Source: Rhizopus arrhizus
Lineage: Eukaryota; Mucoromycota; Mucoromycetes; Mucorales; Rhizopodaceae
NCBI GenBank assembly: GCA_024220505.1
Contig: JAKZZE010000008.1
Span: 682,001-746,000, forward strand
DNA length: 64,000 nucleotides
Reading direction: 5' to 3'
Shown: piece after piece, positions 52,993-62,504 of the stretch
Numbering within the stretch: position 1 is the stretch's first letter
How the letters are laid out: each line of letters starts with the position of its first letter
Translations under genes and position numbers: made by a program
The notes under the pieces: model-generated
What the model was told of the DNA's origin: nothing
The model's database searches: none
The model's input: only the letters and a program-made list of their open reading frames with translations

Positions 52993-54629
52993 CAGTGGGT
53001 CAAAAAACTGCACCAACGTAACCTAATTTTTCGGAAATAGGAGCATAAGTCTGTCAGTTTAACAGCAAACATTATGAAACTTGAACCAAACAAAGTTAAT
53101 ACTATTATGATTGATTGACAAAAATTTCAATATCCTACGCTGAGTATACACTTAAAGCGAGCCCAGAAAAAAGCGGAGGTCGGTTGGTGCAGTTTTTTGA
53201 CTTTTAAAATAAAAGTGGGTTTGATATGATATACCCGGACTGAGACCTTTTCGGCAGATTTAAATTAGTCTGTGGAGTACCTAGTCACACTGGGGACCTT
53301 AAAATAAACTTTTTTTGCAATTGTTTTCCTTTTTTTTCTTTCCTACTTTACCCAAACGCATCATACATCGCCAGTGTCTATCCATCATTAGAAATGCCCA
53401 CAACGGTTCCATTCGATGTTCAAAACAGTATCAAAGCGTTATTGGAAGATAGCGTTGACCCCACAGTCATTGGGAAACGAGTTTGAGTGCATAGAAATAC
53501 CGTTAATAGGTATGCAAATAAGTGGATGCATAATAGAATACGTAAAAGTGGAGGTAGACCGAGCATTGTGACAGAATTAACGCGTCGATACATCAAGAGA
53601 TAAGTACTCACGGGTTATTTGAAGACTGCCAAGGATGTGCAAATGAAGTTGGAGGAGCTTGGACACCCTATGTCGTATCAATCGGCCATCAATTTTTTAT
53701 ATTCAGTTGAAATTTATGCTGAGATCAAAAAGAAGAAGCCATTATTGACTGAAAAGCACAAGAAGGCTCGATTGGCATGGGCCAAAAAGCATTAATACTG
53801 GACAGTACATGATTGGCATCATATGATCTTTTCTGATGAGACCAAAATTAACATTTGGGGCTCTGATGGTTGCAAATATTATTGGAAAAGAAAACGCGAT
53901 CGTTTATAGCCCCACCATATCGACGTTACTGTGAAGCATGGAGGCGGTGGTCTCATGTTATGGGGTTGTATAACCAGCGCAGGACCTGGATACGCATGTC
54001 AGGTCTATGGTGGTACCATGAATTCAGAGCTATATCAAGAAATTCTTGCTACAAGTCTGAAGGTTACCATGGAGTACTATGGTCTGAATTGGAAAACATC
54101 GGTATTTCAGCACGACAATGATCCTAAACATCGATCAAAGTTCACAACGCGATGGATGAAAGATAGTGGCATGGCTTGCATTGACAATTGGCCATCACAA
54201 AGCCCAGATCCTAATCCTATTGAACACATATGGCGTTATTTGAAGTTAAAGCTGAGCATGTATAGTAATAGGGCGACCAGCATCCATGAACTGTGGCAAA
54301 GGGTCGAAAATGAATGGAATTCGTTTACTAAAGAACAATGCATCAAATATATAGACAGTATGCCCGACAAAATACAAGCAATATTAGCAGAAAAGGATGA
54401 CTCCACTAGATTTTAAGAAAGTCAAAAAACTGCACCAACCGACCTCCGCTTTTTTCTGGACGCGTTTTAAGTGTATACTCAGCGTCTGACTTTGAAATGT
54501 TTGTCAATAAATGATAATAGTATTAACTTTGTTTGGTTCAAGTTTCATAATGTTTGCTGTTAAACTGACAGACTTATGCTCCTATTTCCGAAAAATTAGG
54601 TTACGTTGGTGCAGTTTTTTGACCCACTG
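52993..54629 (+). mobile_element. T3: decayed copy of the T2 family
   Basis: 1637 bp, TA flanks, same long inverted ends as T2 with a few substitutions. Opposite orientation to T2. Inserted in the El4 5' LTR. Confidence 0.93.
53394..54416 (+). pseudogene. T3 transposase, four or more nonsense codons
   Basis: Full length (341 codons including stop) and aligned with T2 without gaps by eye, but with internal stops at about 53484 (TGA), 53601 and 53794 (TAA) and 53907 (TAG). The C-terminal 161 codons stay open, from the VKHGGGG motif. Asp and Glu motifs (SDETK, HDNDPKH, PDPNPIEH) are still visible; the PDLN Leu is Pro. Confidence 0.9.
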
Positions 54630-54988
54630 TATATGTTGCTTTATTAATAAAAACATTTGAGGCTATTTATACTTTTTGGATGTCTGGGTCTATACCGCTA
54701 TTTCAATTGATCGGTTAAAAGAATAATGTGGGAAGGATGGGAAGATAAAGGAAAGATAGTAGATAATCAATAGCCGCTGTCTTCTTGACGAATCAAGGGA
54801 CAATGAAGTAGATAAATTATTGATCTAACGATAATTATCGAATAAAGTTGGATTGAACTGCCGTTGTTATAATCAGGTTCCGATATAGTCGTGGGAACAC
54901 CGATAGAGACAACAGGGCAAAGTTGGCTATTGCGGAGATCTCTCGTTTATCCATGAATGTTCACTTTACTAGTTGTGTGGATACAACA

Positions 54989-55113
54989 CCTTCAATTAGA
55001 ATAATTTTTACTTTAACTTAAACTGAAATAAAGATCAGTCTCAAAAAGTACTCAAACTGTTTCTTGATCTTTGTTTCTACCTTTTTCTTAATAACTATTA
55101 CCATTATACAACA
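54989..55113 (+). repeat. G-type LTR fragment, inverted relative to 43111
   Basis: The reverse complement of this 125-bp stretch (from tgttgtataatgg) matches the left end of 43111-45316 through aatttgaagg-like sequence, then stops at the J LTR. It forms the right edge of the block that replaced the middle of the LINE. Confidence 0.7.
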
Positions 55114-56138
55114 CTTATTGCCAACGGCGGTTGGCTTCTTAAAATACGATTTCTTTTCCGTTCTAACTGTCGTACTGTCGTCTTTCTCTAATCAACATAC
55201 GAATACCCATAATTTCGTATTACTTTCTTCGTCGTTGATTTAACCTTGTCCCATTTTTCCGCTGGTGTGCTTTGTGTATCCCTGGAGAGGTTTTGCATCA
55301 GTCGATTGATTTTGTGAGTAATTTGATCTTTGAGCGCCGAATGAGAAGCATATACAGGATTAGCCCGCCATAATCCCGGACCCGTAGGTGCTTGGCCTGC
55401 CATAAAACTGACTTGCAAAATTGAATGGTCTGACCAAGATTGATGAAGACGCGTGAGCTGCGTATCTTTTAGATTATGGTGAATAGTTGTGCCAGCATAA
55501 ATATAGTCTATAACAGAACTAATTGTTGCATTCGACTGATAACGCTGAAATGTTGGAATATTTGCTAGATCATTCATCAACATACTGTTATGAAAAAACT
55601 CTTTTAATAGGGCTCTCCATTCCGAGGATGTCGCATATGAAAGTTGTTCTGTTCGATTATTTGAGTAATTGAAGTCCCCCGCTACTATCAAACGGTCAAA
55701 AGTAATTTGGTCATGCATTCCATAGAGCATCCTTGTCAATTGGTCAAAGAAGTCTCTTCTTTCCCTGTCCGAGTGAGCAGGTGCATATATGTTCAAAATA
55801 AAAAAGGATTCATAGAAATGTTGGGGGTGATCGACTTTACAAAGCTGAAAACGTGGTGAAATGAATGTGCTGGATGTATCAATGATCGAAATTTGGAAAT
55901 TACTAGAGAATGAAAGAATGCCTACATGTGGTGTCCAGTGGGACACTTTAGGTTGAAAATGAATGTCGAGTGAATGAATAAGTTCTGGAGTTGAAGCGTG
56001 AGATTCTTGAAAGCATATTATGTCATATTTTTGAAGTCGTAGGTATCGTATGTACTCTTTTTGAGTTTGCGGTGAATTAGATTTGATTAAACTGTTTGCA
56101 TTTAATGATGCATATTGGCATAGGATATTATTCCTCAC
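55114..56138 (-). pseudogene. LINE ORF2, endonuclease domain
   Basis: 316 codons from 56138 form an apurinic-type endonuclease with the expected motifs in order: ASLNANSL near 10, QESH near 43, an IVAGDFNY motif near 147, and WSDHS near 234. The frame stops at TAG 55188, but the next frame continues to 55114 with a basic segment (QLERKRNRILRSQPPL) typical of the link to RT, so a frameshift lies near the stop. No ATG lies near the start; the frame opens two bases after the ORF1 TAA with a GTG. RT is lost beyond 55114. Role: nicks target DNA for target-primed reverse transcription (family knowledge). Confidence 0.88.
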
Positions 56139-56140
56139 AA

Positions 56141-57454
56141 TTATTGCAAGATTTTAAAGTTAGAGCCGAACGTTCCCGCTCTAGAGTTGGAAACTGGTTG
56201 GCGTCCACTTTGTGATTCATTTGACCACTCAATGCCTGGCATATTATTTTCTATAGTCTCTCTTTCTTCATATGGTTGTTGCGAAGGTACAGTTGCACCA
56301 CTTTGACCGATGAATATATCACTATTGTTTGCACTGTTTAAGTAGTGACTAGGATTTTGAAGATCCTGTTCTAACTGTCTAATCTCTTCAGGGTCGATGA
56401 CATTATCTTCGACCTCATTTTCGGTCTCATCTGACATAATGGACATTTTTTCTAGTGCTTCATCCTTATAGTCGGAGTCATTGGAGTCATCATCGGAGTC
56501 CTGAAGTTCATTAATCTGATCGGTTACTGCACTGCAGTCTATTTGCTTTGTCTGGTAGGACTTTCGATCTCTTTTTTTATTAGTATTCATGGGCATATTT
56601 CTACGTGGGCATTCAAAGGAGCGATGCCCATTCTGATGACAAGAATAACAAATGATACGGGCTTTAGAGTCAGGACACTCAAATTTAGTGTGCCCTTCTT
56701 TATGACAATAGCGACACCATGTGGGCATATTATTCCAGGTCGCATGGAAAAATTCCTTAGATCCGCACCAGCTAATCTGGTGACTAAGTGCTTGAAAAAG
56801 TTTTCTTTCGGTCACATTGACCTCCTGTTGTATGTTCAATACTGCGTAGCCAGCTCCCATGAAGAAGCCAGTAGCAGGTTCCGTAGTAATGCCTAAATCC
56901 ATAATCTCTCCAAACACTTGAAGACTTCTTCGAAGGCCTTCTAGGACTTCTTTTTTTGGAAGAAGGGGAAGATGACTAAGTTTAATATTGACAACTTTGG
57001 CTGAATCATTAAGTGAAGGGCAAGGGTACACTTTGAGATTAGCATCTGGAAAAATGAGTCTAGAGTTCATAATGTCGTTGTTATCATTCTCTTTTTCAAT
57101 ATAAACTTCGAGATAACGACGAGGACCATCACTTAAAGGAACGCAAGCATAAACATTAGGATGTTGTTCCTTAAGTAAAATCATGCTTTGTTGATCAGTG
57201 TATTTCCCTTTACAGGCTGAAATGTCTAACAGGTAGGCGCCTTTTGTTCTAGAGGCCCTAAAAATCCGAGTTTGTAATGTACTTAAAGTCGAAGAATCAT
57301 CACTATGGGGCGGTATGATGTGGTCATGCATCAAAGACACTCTTGATGCTGCTGTTACGGCATGGGCATACGACTTATATTTAACTTTGCGATTGGGTGG
57401 AGATAATCTAGACTCCGCCACCGGGGGTGAGTGTTGGGAGTTGGAAAGAACCAT
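56141..57454 (-). CDS. LINE ORF1 nucleic-acid-binding protein
   Basis: About 437 residues from ATG 57454, which is the first LINE base; an apparent longer start at 57505 lies in flanking LTR sequence. After a basic, Ser-rich start, a central region (about 150-250) may be an RRM-like fold (VNIKLSHLPLLPKKEVLEGL). Two canonical CCHC knuckles follow near 260 and 280 (CRYCHKEGHTKFEC and CYSCHQNGHRSFEC), then an acidic tail. ORF1 proteins of this type bind LINE RNA (family knowledge). The element begins exactly at the ATG, so the 5' UTR is missing and the copy is probably 5' truncated. Confidence 0.85.
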   Translation of the reverse strand: MVLSNSQHSPPVAESRLSPPNRKVKYKSYAHAVTAASRVSLMHDHIIPPHSDDSSTLSTLQTRIFRASRTKGAYLLDISACKGKYTDQQSMILLKEQHPNVYACVPLSDGPRRYLEVYIEKENDNNDIMNSRLIFPDANLKVYPCPSLNDSAKVVNIKLSHLPLLPKKEVLEGLRRSLQVFGEIMDLGITTEPATGFFMGAGYAVLNIQQEVNVTERKLFQALSHQISWCGSKEFFHATWNNMPTWCRYCHKEGHTKFECPDSKARIICYSCHQNGHRSFECPRRNMPMNTNKKRDRKSYQTKQIDCSAVTDQINELQDSDDDSNDSDYKDEALEKMSIMSDETENEVEDNVIDPEEIRQLEQDLQNPSHYLNSANNSDIFIGQSGATVPSQQPYEERETIENNMPGIEWSNESQSGRQPVSNSRAGTFGSNFKILQ

Positions 57455-58007
57455 GCCACTGTAACGAGAATGATGAAGACATCTATAAAATTTTGGACAG
57501 TACAACTGACTTTGAAATCGACTTACTTCAATAATTTAACTGAAATACACAACATCGACTCAAGTAAAAATATTAACTCAAGTAAAAATATCAACCTTAT
57601 TTCCTTTTCTTTTCTCTCTATCATCTTTATATAAATAGCTCTATATCTTTTATTTCAATTTACTTTAGTTCACTTAAATTCACTTCTATTCAAAAACACA
57701 TTTTTACTTTGAATAAATAGTCTCTTAAAAGACAAAATCTATTTTTCTTACTTTATAACAAACAAGTCGAATTCCCTTGAAGCAAATTATCTTCATTGTA
57801 TCCATTTTATATTTTTATTATATTTCTTTACATTTTACTTTACAAATCAAGTTTGATCCACTTAACAAGATCTGGTGGTCACTATATACAAGCAAGCCTA
57901 TAATTCAAATTACTTACCCTTATTGGATCTCAATTGACCTAATACTTTATCTCAACAACTTATATCGAACCTACTTAAACCCTAAAACATAACGAACCTT
58001 ACACCAC

Positions 58008-58884
58008 GCCAGTTAGAAAATGAACTTCTGCGTAACAATCTATTTGAAAACGGAGTATCAACTCTTTTGCTTGAAAACCAAAAACAACACAAAAGCATAA
58101 ATGATGTATCCATCATTCATAACTCGATATGAAAACAGTATTAATAAGCTACATGTAAAATATATCCAATAGATAGGCTACAGGTTAATTCGGATAATCT
58201 TCATTAAGGATAAGATGCTGCGTAATTGCACGGTTAAATTATATTAAATCTAGGAACTAAATCACAGTCAATCGCAGTCAATCATATACGAGTATTCTAT
58301 GGATAAATGCTTATGATGACGAAGATAAAATGGAAGAACACGTAACCATTATCTACTTGTCATCAGTTATATCATACTCATTAATTATTAATCCATGACA
58401 TGAAATATTATCCGTGTATGAAAAGTATAAATAGAGTATCATTTTCTTATTAAATAAAGCAATCTCTTCATCGAGTCTCGTCCTCTCTCGTTCTTTTCTA
58501 TTCTTGGATAAATCAATAAAAGCCAAAAAACATATAAATACCCTCATATCTTATCCCTATTTTGACTTCACTTCACTTCACTTTACTTTACTTTTCTTTA
58601 TTACAGAATATTATATTCTTTTTATCTTTTCTTTATTTTATAAACCAATAAAACCATCAAGCGTTCAAAAGAAACCCTTTGGTCTGTGTTCTATTCAAAA
58701 TACTGAAGTCCCTTGAAGCTAAATCAACTTCATTGTAAACCTATTCCTAAACCTCAAGAGTATAGCCTATTTTAACAAGTTTGATCTACTTAATAAGATC
58801 TGGTGGTCACTTCCGACAATACTTATTTACTTACAAAAGTAAAACCTGCAAACAAGCTATATACATAAAAAGGAAAAATTTACA
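58008..58884 (+). repeat. H-type LTR remnant split by an El1-family solo LTR
   Basis: 58008-58101 and 58521-58884 join into an H-type LTR with TATA-like catataaatacc and the tggtggtcac module at 58802-58811, ending atttaca. Its 5' end may be the tgccac at 34697, but a matching duplication was not found. Confidence 0.6.
58102..58515 (+). repeat. Solo LTR of the El1 family (opposite orientation to El1)
   Basis: 414 bp from tgatgtatcc to ggataaatca with the 5-bp duplication ataaa (58097-58101, 58516-58520). It differs from the El1 LTRs at several positions, so it is older. Confidence 0.93.
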
Positions 58885-58885
58885 T

Positions 58886-59479
58886 TGTAACACACAAGAA
58901 TAAAACGGCGGAATTTAAATCGTTGCAGTTTACAACAACCGCCTCTTATGCTGTAACAAAGATTACAACATTAACACCAGCAATGGCTGCGGTTTGTGAT
59001 TTTTTAATTTTGAACCTTATTCTTTTTTGAACTTTATTTCGAAATCAAACCTTATATCGAAATCAAACCTTATATCAAAATGAAACTTTATTTTTCTTTG
59101 TCTATAAAATAGACAAGTTTTTACTTTTTATTTTACTTCACTTCTCTTGACTTATATATTTTAACTTTACTTATCTTAAATATATTTTATCCAATAAATC
59201 AAGTATCTTTATCCCTGAATCTTTTGGTATAACACTCTTAAAACACAAGCAAGACAAGTCCCTTGAAGTCAATTATCTTCATTGTAAACATTCTTAAAAC
59301 TCTTATCAAGTTACTTTATTACAAACAAGTTTGATCTACTTAACAAGATCTGGTGGTCACTTATAAGCGAACCTAATATCAATACTCTATCCAACTCTTA
59401 TTTCTTTATCCATTTTCATCAACTTTACTCTATTTCAAAACCGTTAACTCTTACAAGCCATTGAAGGAACAAAAAATTA
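58886..59479 (+). repeat. H-type 5' LTR of a truncated element
   Basis: From tgtaacacac to aaaattaca, followed by tttggtggtcac, the primer-site sequence of El5, and then directly by the G-type LTR. So this is a left LTR plus 14 bp of internal region. The module is at 59351-59360, and it has about three of the 20-bp units that H2 carries in seven copies. Confidence 0.75.
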
Positions 59480-60865
59480 CATTTGGTGGTCACTGTTGTA
59501 GAACAGCGTCTGATCATAACGGACATTGAATAATCACAACTAAAAGAAGTATATTAAATTGATAAAAGATATTAATTTAAGTCTTTATCAAGTAAAATAT
59601 ATTCTTCTTCTTTTTATATAAAACTATCACTATTAGATTCATTCTATAAAGTAAACATGAATAATAAATAAATCATGATCTTTACTATTCATCATTTCTG
59701 TAAATGAATAATAATGGATCAGGTTGTTTAGGAAAGGGGAGTTTTAGGTAAATATAATATAGCAATCAAAGATAAAGAAATACTGTTAGAACTTGGTATC
59801 TCTTTATTAAGTTAAGATAACTATTATTAAGATTAAAATGAACTCTACATGTAAAAAGCGAGAGTATTTATAGACATGATACGGATAAAGAATTAGGACA
59901 GATTTATAATCAACTTGACAGAGTAGATGATTACTATTTCTAATTATTAGTTTAGCCTGTTCCTAGCTTGTATCGTCAATCATGCTATTGGGATGGTTTC
60001 AGATATAACTATTTAAGGAGACGGTATGGATGAATATAAAGACTTTTAGTTCAGTGATTGGATATCATTGTTAACAATAATATCTCAGTCAGGATAAATG
60101 TTTTCATGACTAATGATGATCCGGTAAGTAATCGTCATTCCTTATTCAACATGCTCATACTATCACTAAACTATATTACAACCATGTCATCTTATTTGAC
60201 TATGTGAAGTTAATATGAATAAAGCTTAATATAAAAATCTAATCAAAGTATTTTATTGATCTGTGTTGGGAATAATGTTATAAATGATTCCAAGTTACAC
60301 TAGGTGAAAAAATAGGGACAACCTTTTCGAAAATTTCATTTCATGCAGCATGTAGCATTAAGAGAAGGTCGCCTCATGACGCTAGCAATATGTTAAACCG
60401 AGGTTAATGTATGAAGTATTTCATCAAAATATGATGAGCCAACTATGGAAAATGAGGGAGTAATGCATATATAATTGGCCGAATTTTAGATACTCCACAG
60501 CTCAGTTTTAGACCATATTTCGTACTCTTCTAGTTTGACCTGGAATATCAGCTACAATTAAAATGCAAACCAATTCTAGTATTAGCTATCCCCGTTCCTA
60601 TAATTAATAATATAAAATGAATGCTGTTTTCCTTCATTCATATATTCTTTTTTTTTCGTTATATTCTTCTTACTTCCTGCGAAATTTCTCTTACTTATGC
60701 TTCGCGCTTTACCTCAAGACACGCAAGACAGCATCAAGTCTGCACTTATGAGCAATAGAAGCCCAAAGGATATTGCTGGTAAATTTGGTATCCATCCCAA
60801 GACAGTTAGGAGATATAGAAACAAGTTATTTGGGCCAATGGTACCTGCAACACGTGGTAGACATA

Positions 60866-62504
60866 CAGTGGGTCAAAAAACTGCACCAACCTAACCTAAT
60901 TTTTCGGAAATAAGAGCATAGGTCCGTCAGTTTTATAGCAAACATTATGAAACTTGAACCAAACAAAGTTAATACTATTATAATTTATTGACAAAAATTT
61001 CAAAGTCAGTAGCTGAGTATACACTTAAAGCGCGCCCAGAAAAAAGCGGAGGTCGGTTGGTGCAGTTTTTTGACTTTCTTAAAATCGAGTGGATCCACCC
61101 TTTTCTGCTAATACTGCTTGTATTCTGTCGGGCAAATTGACCATATATTTGATGCATTGTTTCTTAGTAAACGAATTCCAATCATTTTTGACTCTTTCCT
61201 ACAGTTCATGGATGCTGGTCGCCCTATTATCATACATGCTCAGCTTTAACTTCAAATGATGCCATACATGTTCAACAGGATTAAGATCTGGACTTTGTGA
61301 TGGTCAATCGTCAATGTAAACCATGCCCCTATCTTTCATTCATTGCATTGTGAACTTTGATCGATGTTTACGATCATTTTCGTGCTGAAATACCGATGGT
61401 TTCCAATTCAGACCATAGTACTTCATGGTGTCCTTCAGACTTGTAGCAAGAATTTCTTGGTATAGCTCTGAATTCATGGTACCATCATAGACCTGACATG
61501 CGTATCCAGGTCCTGCGCTGGTTATACAACCCCATAACATGAGACCGCCGCCTCCATGCTTCACAGTAACGTCGATATGGTGGGGCTATAAACGATCGCA
61601 TTTTTTCTTCCAATAATATTTGCAACCATCAGAGCCCCAAATGTTAATTTTGGTCTCACCAGAAAATATCACACGTCGCCAATCATGTACTGTCCAGTAT
61701 TGATGCTTTTTTGCCCATGTCAATCGAGCCTTCTTATGCTTTTCAGTCAATAATGGCTTCTTCTTTTTGATCTCAGCATAAATTTCAACTGAATGTAAAA
61801 CATTAATGGCCGATTGATACGACATAGGGTGTCCAAGCTCCTCCAACTTCATTTGAACATCCTTGGCAGTCTTCCAGTAACCCGTGAGTACTTGTCTCTT
61901 GATGTATCGACGCGTTGATTTTGCCACAACGCTCGATTTATCTCCGCTTTTACGTATTCTATTATGCATCCAGTTATTTGCATACCTATTAACGGTATTT
62001 CTATGCACTCAAACTCGTTTCCCAATGACTGTGGGGTCAACGCTATCTTCCAATAGTGGATTGATACTGTTTTGAACATCGAATGGAACCGTTTTGGGCA
62101 TTTCTAATGATGGATAGACACTGGCGATGTATGATGCGTTTGGGTAAAGTAGGAAAGAAAAAAAAAAAGGAAAATAATTGCAAAAAAGTTTATTTTAAGA
62201 TCCCCAGTGTGACTACATACTCCACAGACTAATTTATATCTGCCGGAATGGCCTCAGTCCGGGCATATAGTGTCAAACCCACTTTTATTTTAAAAGTCAA
62301 AAAACTGCACCAACCGACCTCCGCTTTTTTCTGGGCGCGCTTTAAGTGTATACTCAGCTACTGACTTTGAAATTTTTGTCAATAAATCATAATAGTATTA
62401 ACTTTGTTTGGTTCAAGTTTCATAATGTTTGCTATAAAACTGACGGACCTATGCTCTTATTTCCGAAAAATTAGGTTAGGTTGGTGCAGTTTTTTGACCC
62501 ACTG
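60866..62504 (-). mobile_element. T5: decayed copy of the T2 family inside T4
   Basis: 1639 bp with the T2-type long inverted ends and TA flanks, inserted in the T4 transposase gene. Confidence 0.93.
61079..62101 (-). pseudogene. T5 transposase, several nonsense codons
   Basis: Full-length frame aligned with T2, broken by TGA near 62010 (same codon as in T3), TAG near 61586 (same codon as in T3), TGA near 61304 and TAG near 61200. The first catalytic Asp in FSDETK is Gly here (FSGETK). The shared first two stops suggest T3 and T5 descend from an already broken copy. Confidence 0.88.

Larger units (their letters stand above)
47222..54988 (-). mobile_element. El4: broken Ty3/gypsy element with J-type LTR
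   Basis: Pol is intact, but gag is split by solo LTR K2 and the 5' LTR by T3. No matching 3' LTR or polypurine tract lies to the left; unassigned sequence, T6 and the G-type LTR follow instead. The left limit given here is the pol stop. Confidence 0.8.
52926..54988 (-). repeat. El4 5' LTR (J type), split by T3
   Basis: From tgttttgccaag to ggatacaaca, about 424 bp without T3. It abuts the gag leader on its left and an inverted G-type LTR fragment on its right. Confidence 0.75.
34715..57454 (-). mobile_element. LINE (non-LTR retrotransposon), split over 22.7 kb
   Basis: The poly(A) tail appears as ten T at 34715-34724, and the 5' end lies at 57454. The flanking string tgccactgtaacgagaat occurs at both ends (34697-34714 and 57454-57471), the kind of long target duplication LINEs make. 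ORF1 and the endonuclease part of ORF2 are at the right; the RT C-terminal part, ORF2 C-terminus and 3' UTR are at the left. About 350 residues of ORF2 between them are missing and a 13-kb block of other elements lies there. It cannot be functional. Confidence 0.75.
34703..58003 (+). repeat. Solo H-type LTR 'H6', split by the LINE
   Basis: Its first 12 bases are at 34703-34714 and the rest at 57472-58003, about 544 bp, ending accttaca. Flanks carry the 4-bp duplication ccac (34699-34702, 58004-58007). The module tggtggtcac is at 57873-57882. A LINE inserted almost at its 5' end. Confidence 0.8.

Noticed and set aside
54989..55113. Part of the El4 5' LTR
   Set aside because: Its reverse complement matches the G-type LTR end at 43111, and the J-type LTR already ends in ggatacaaca at 54988.
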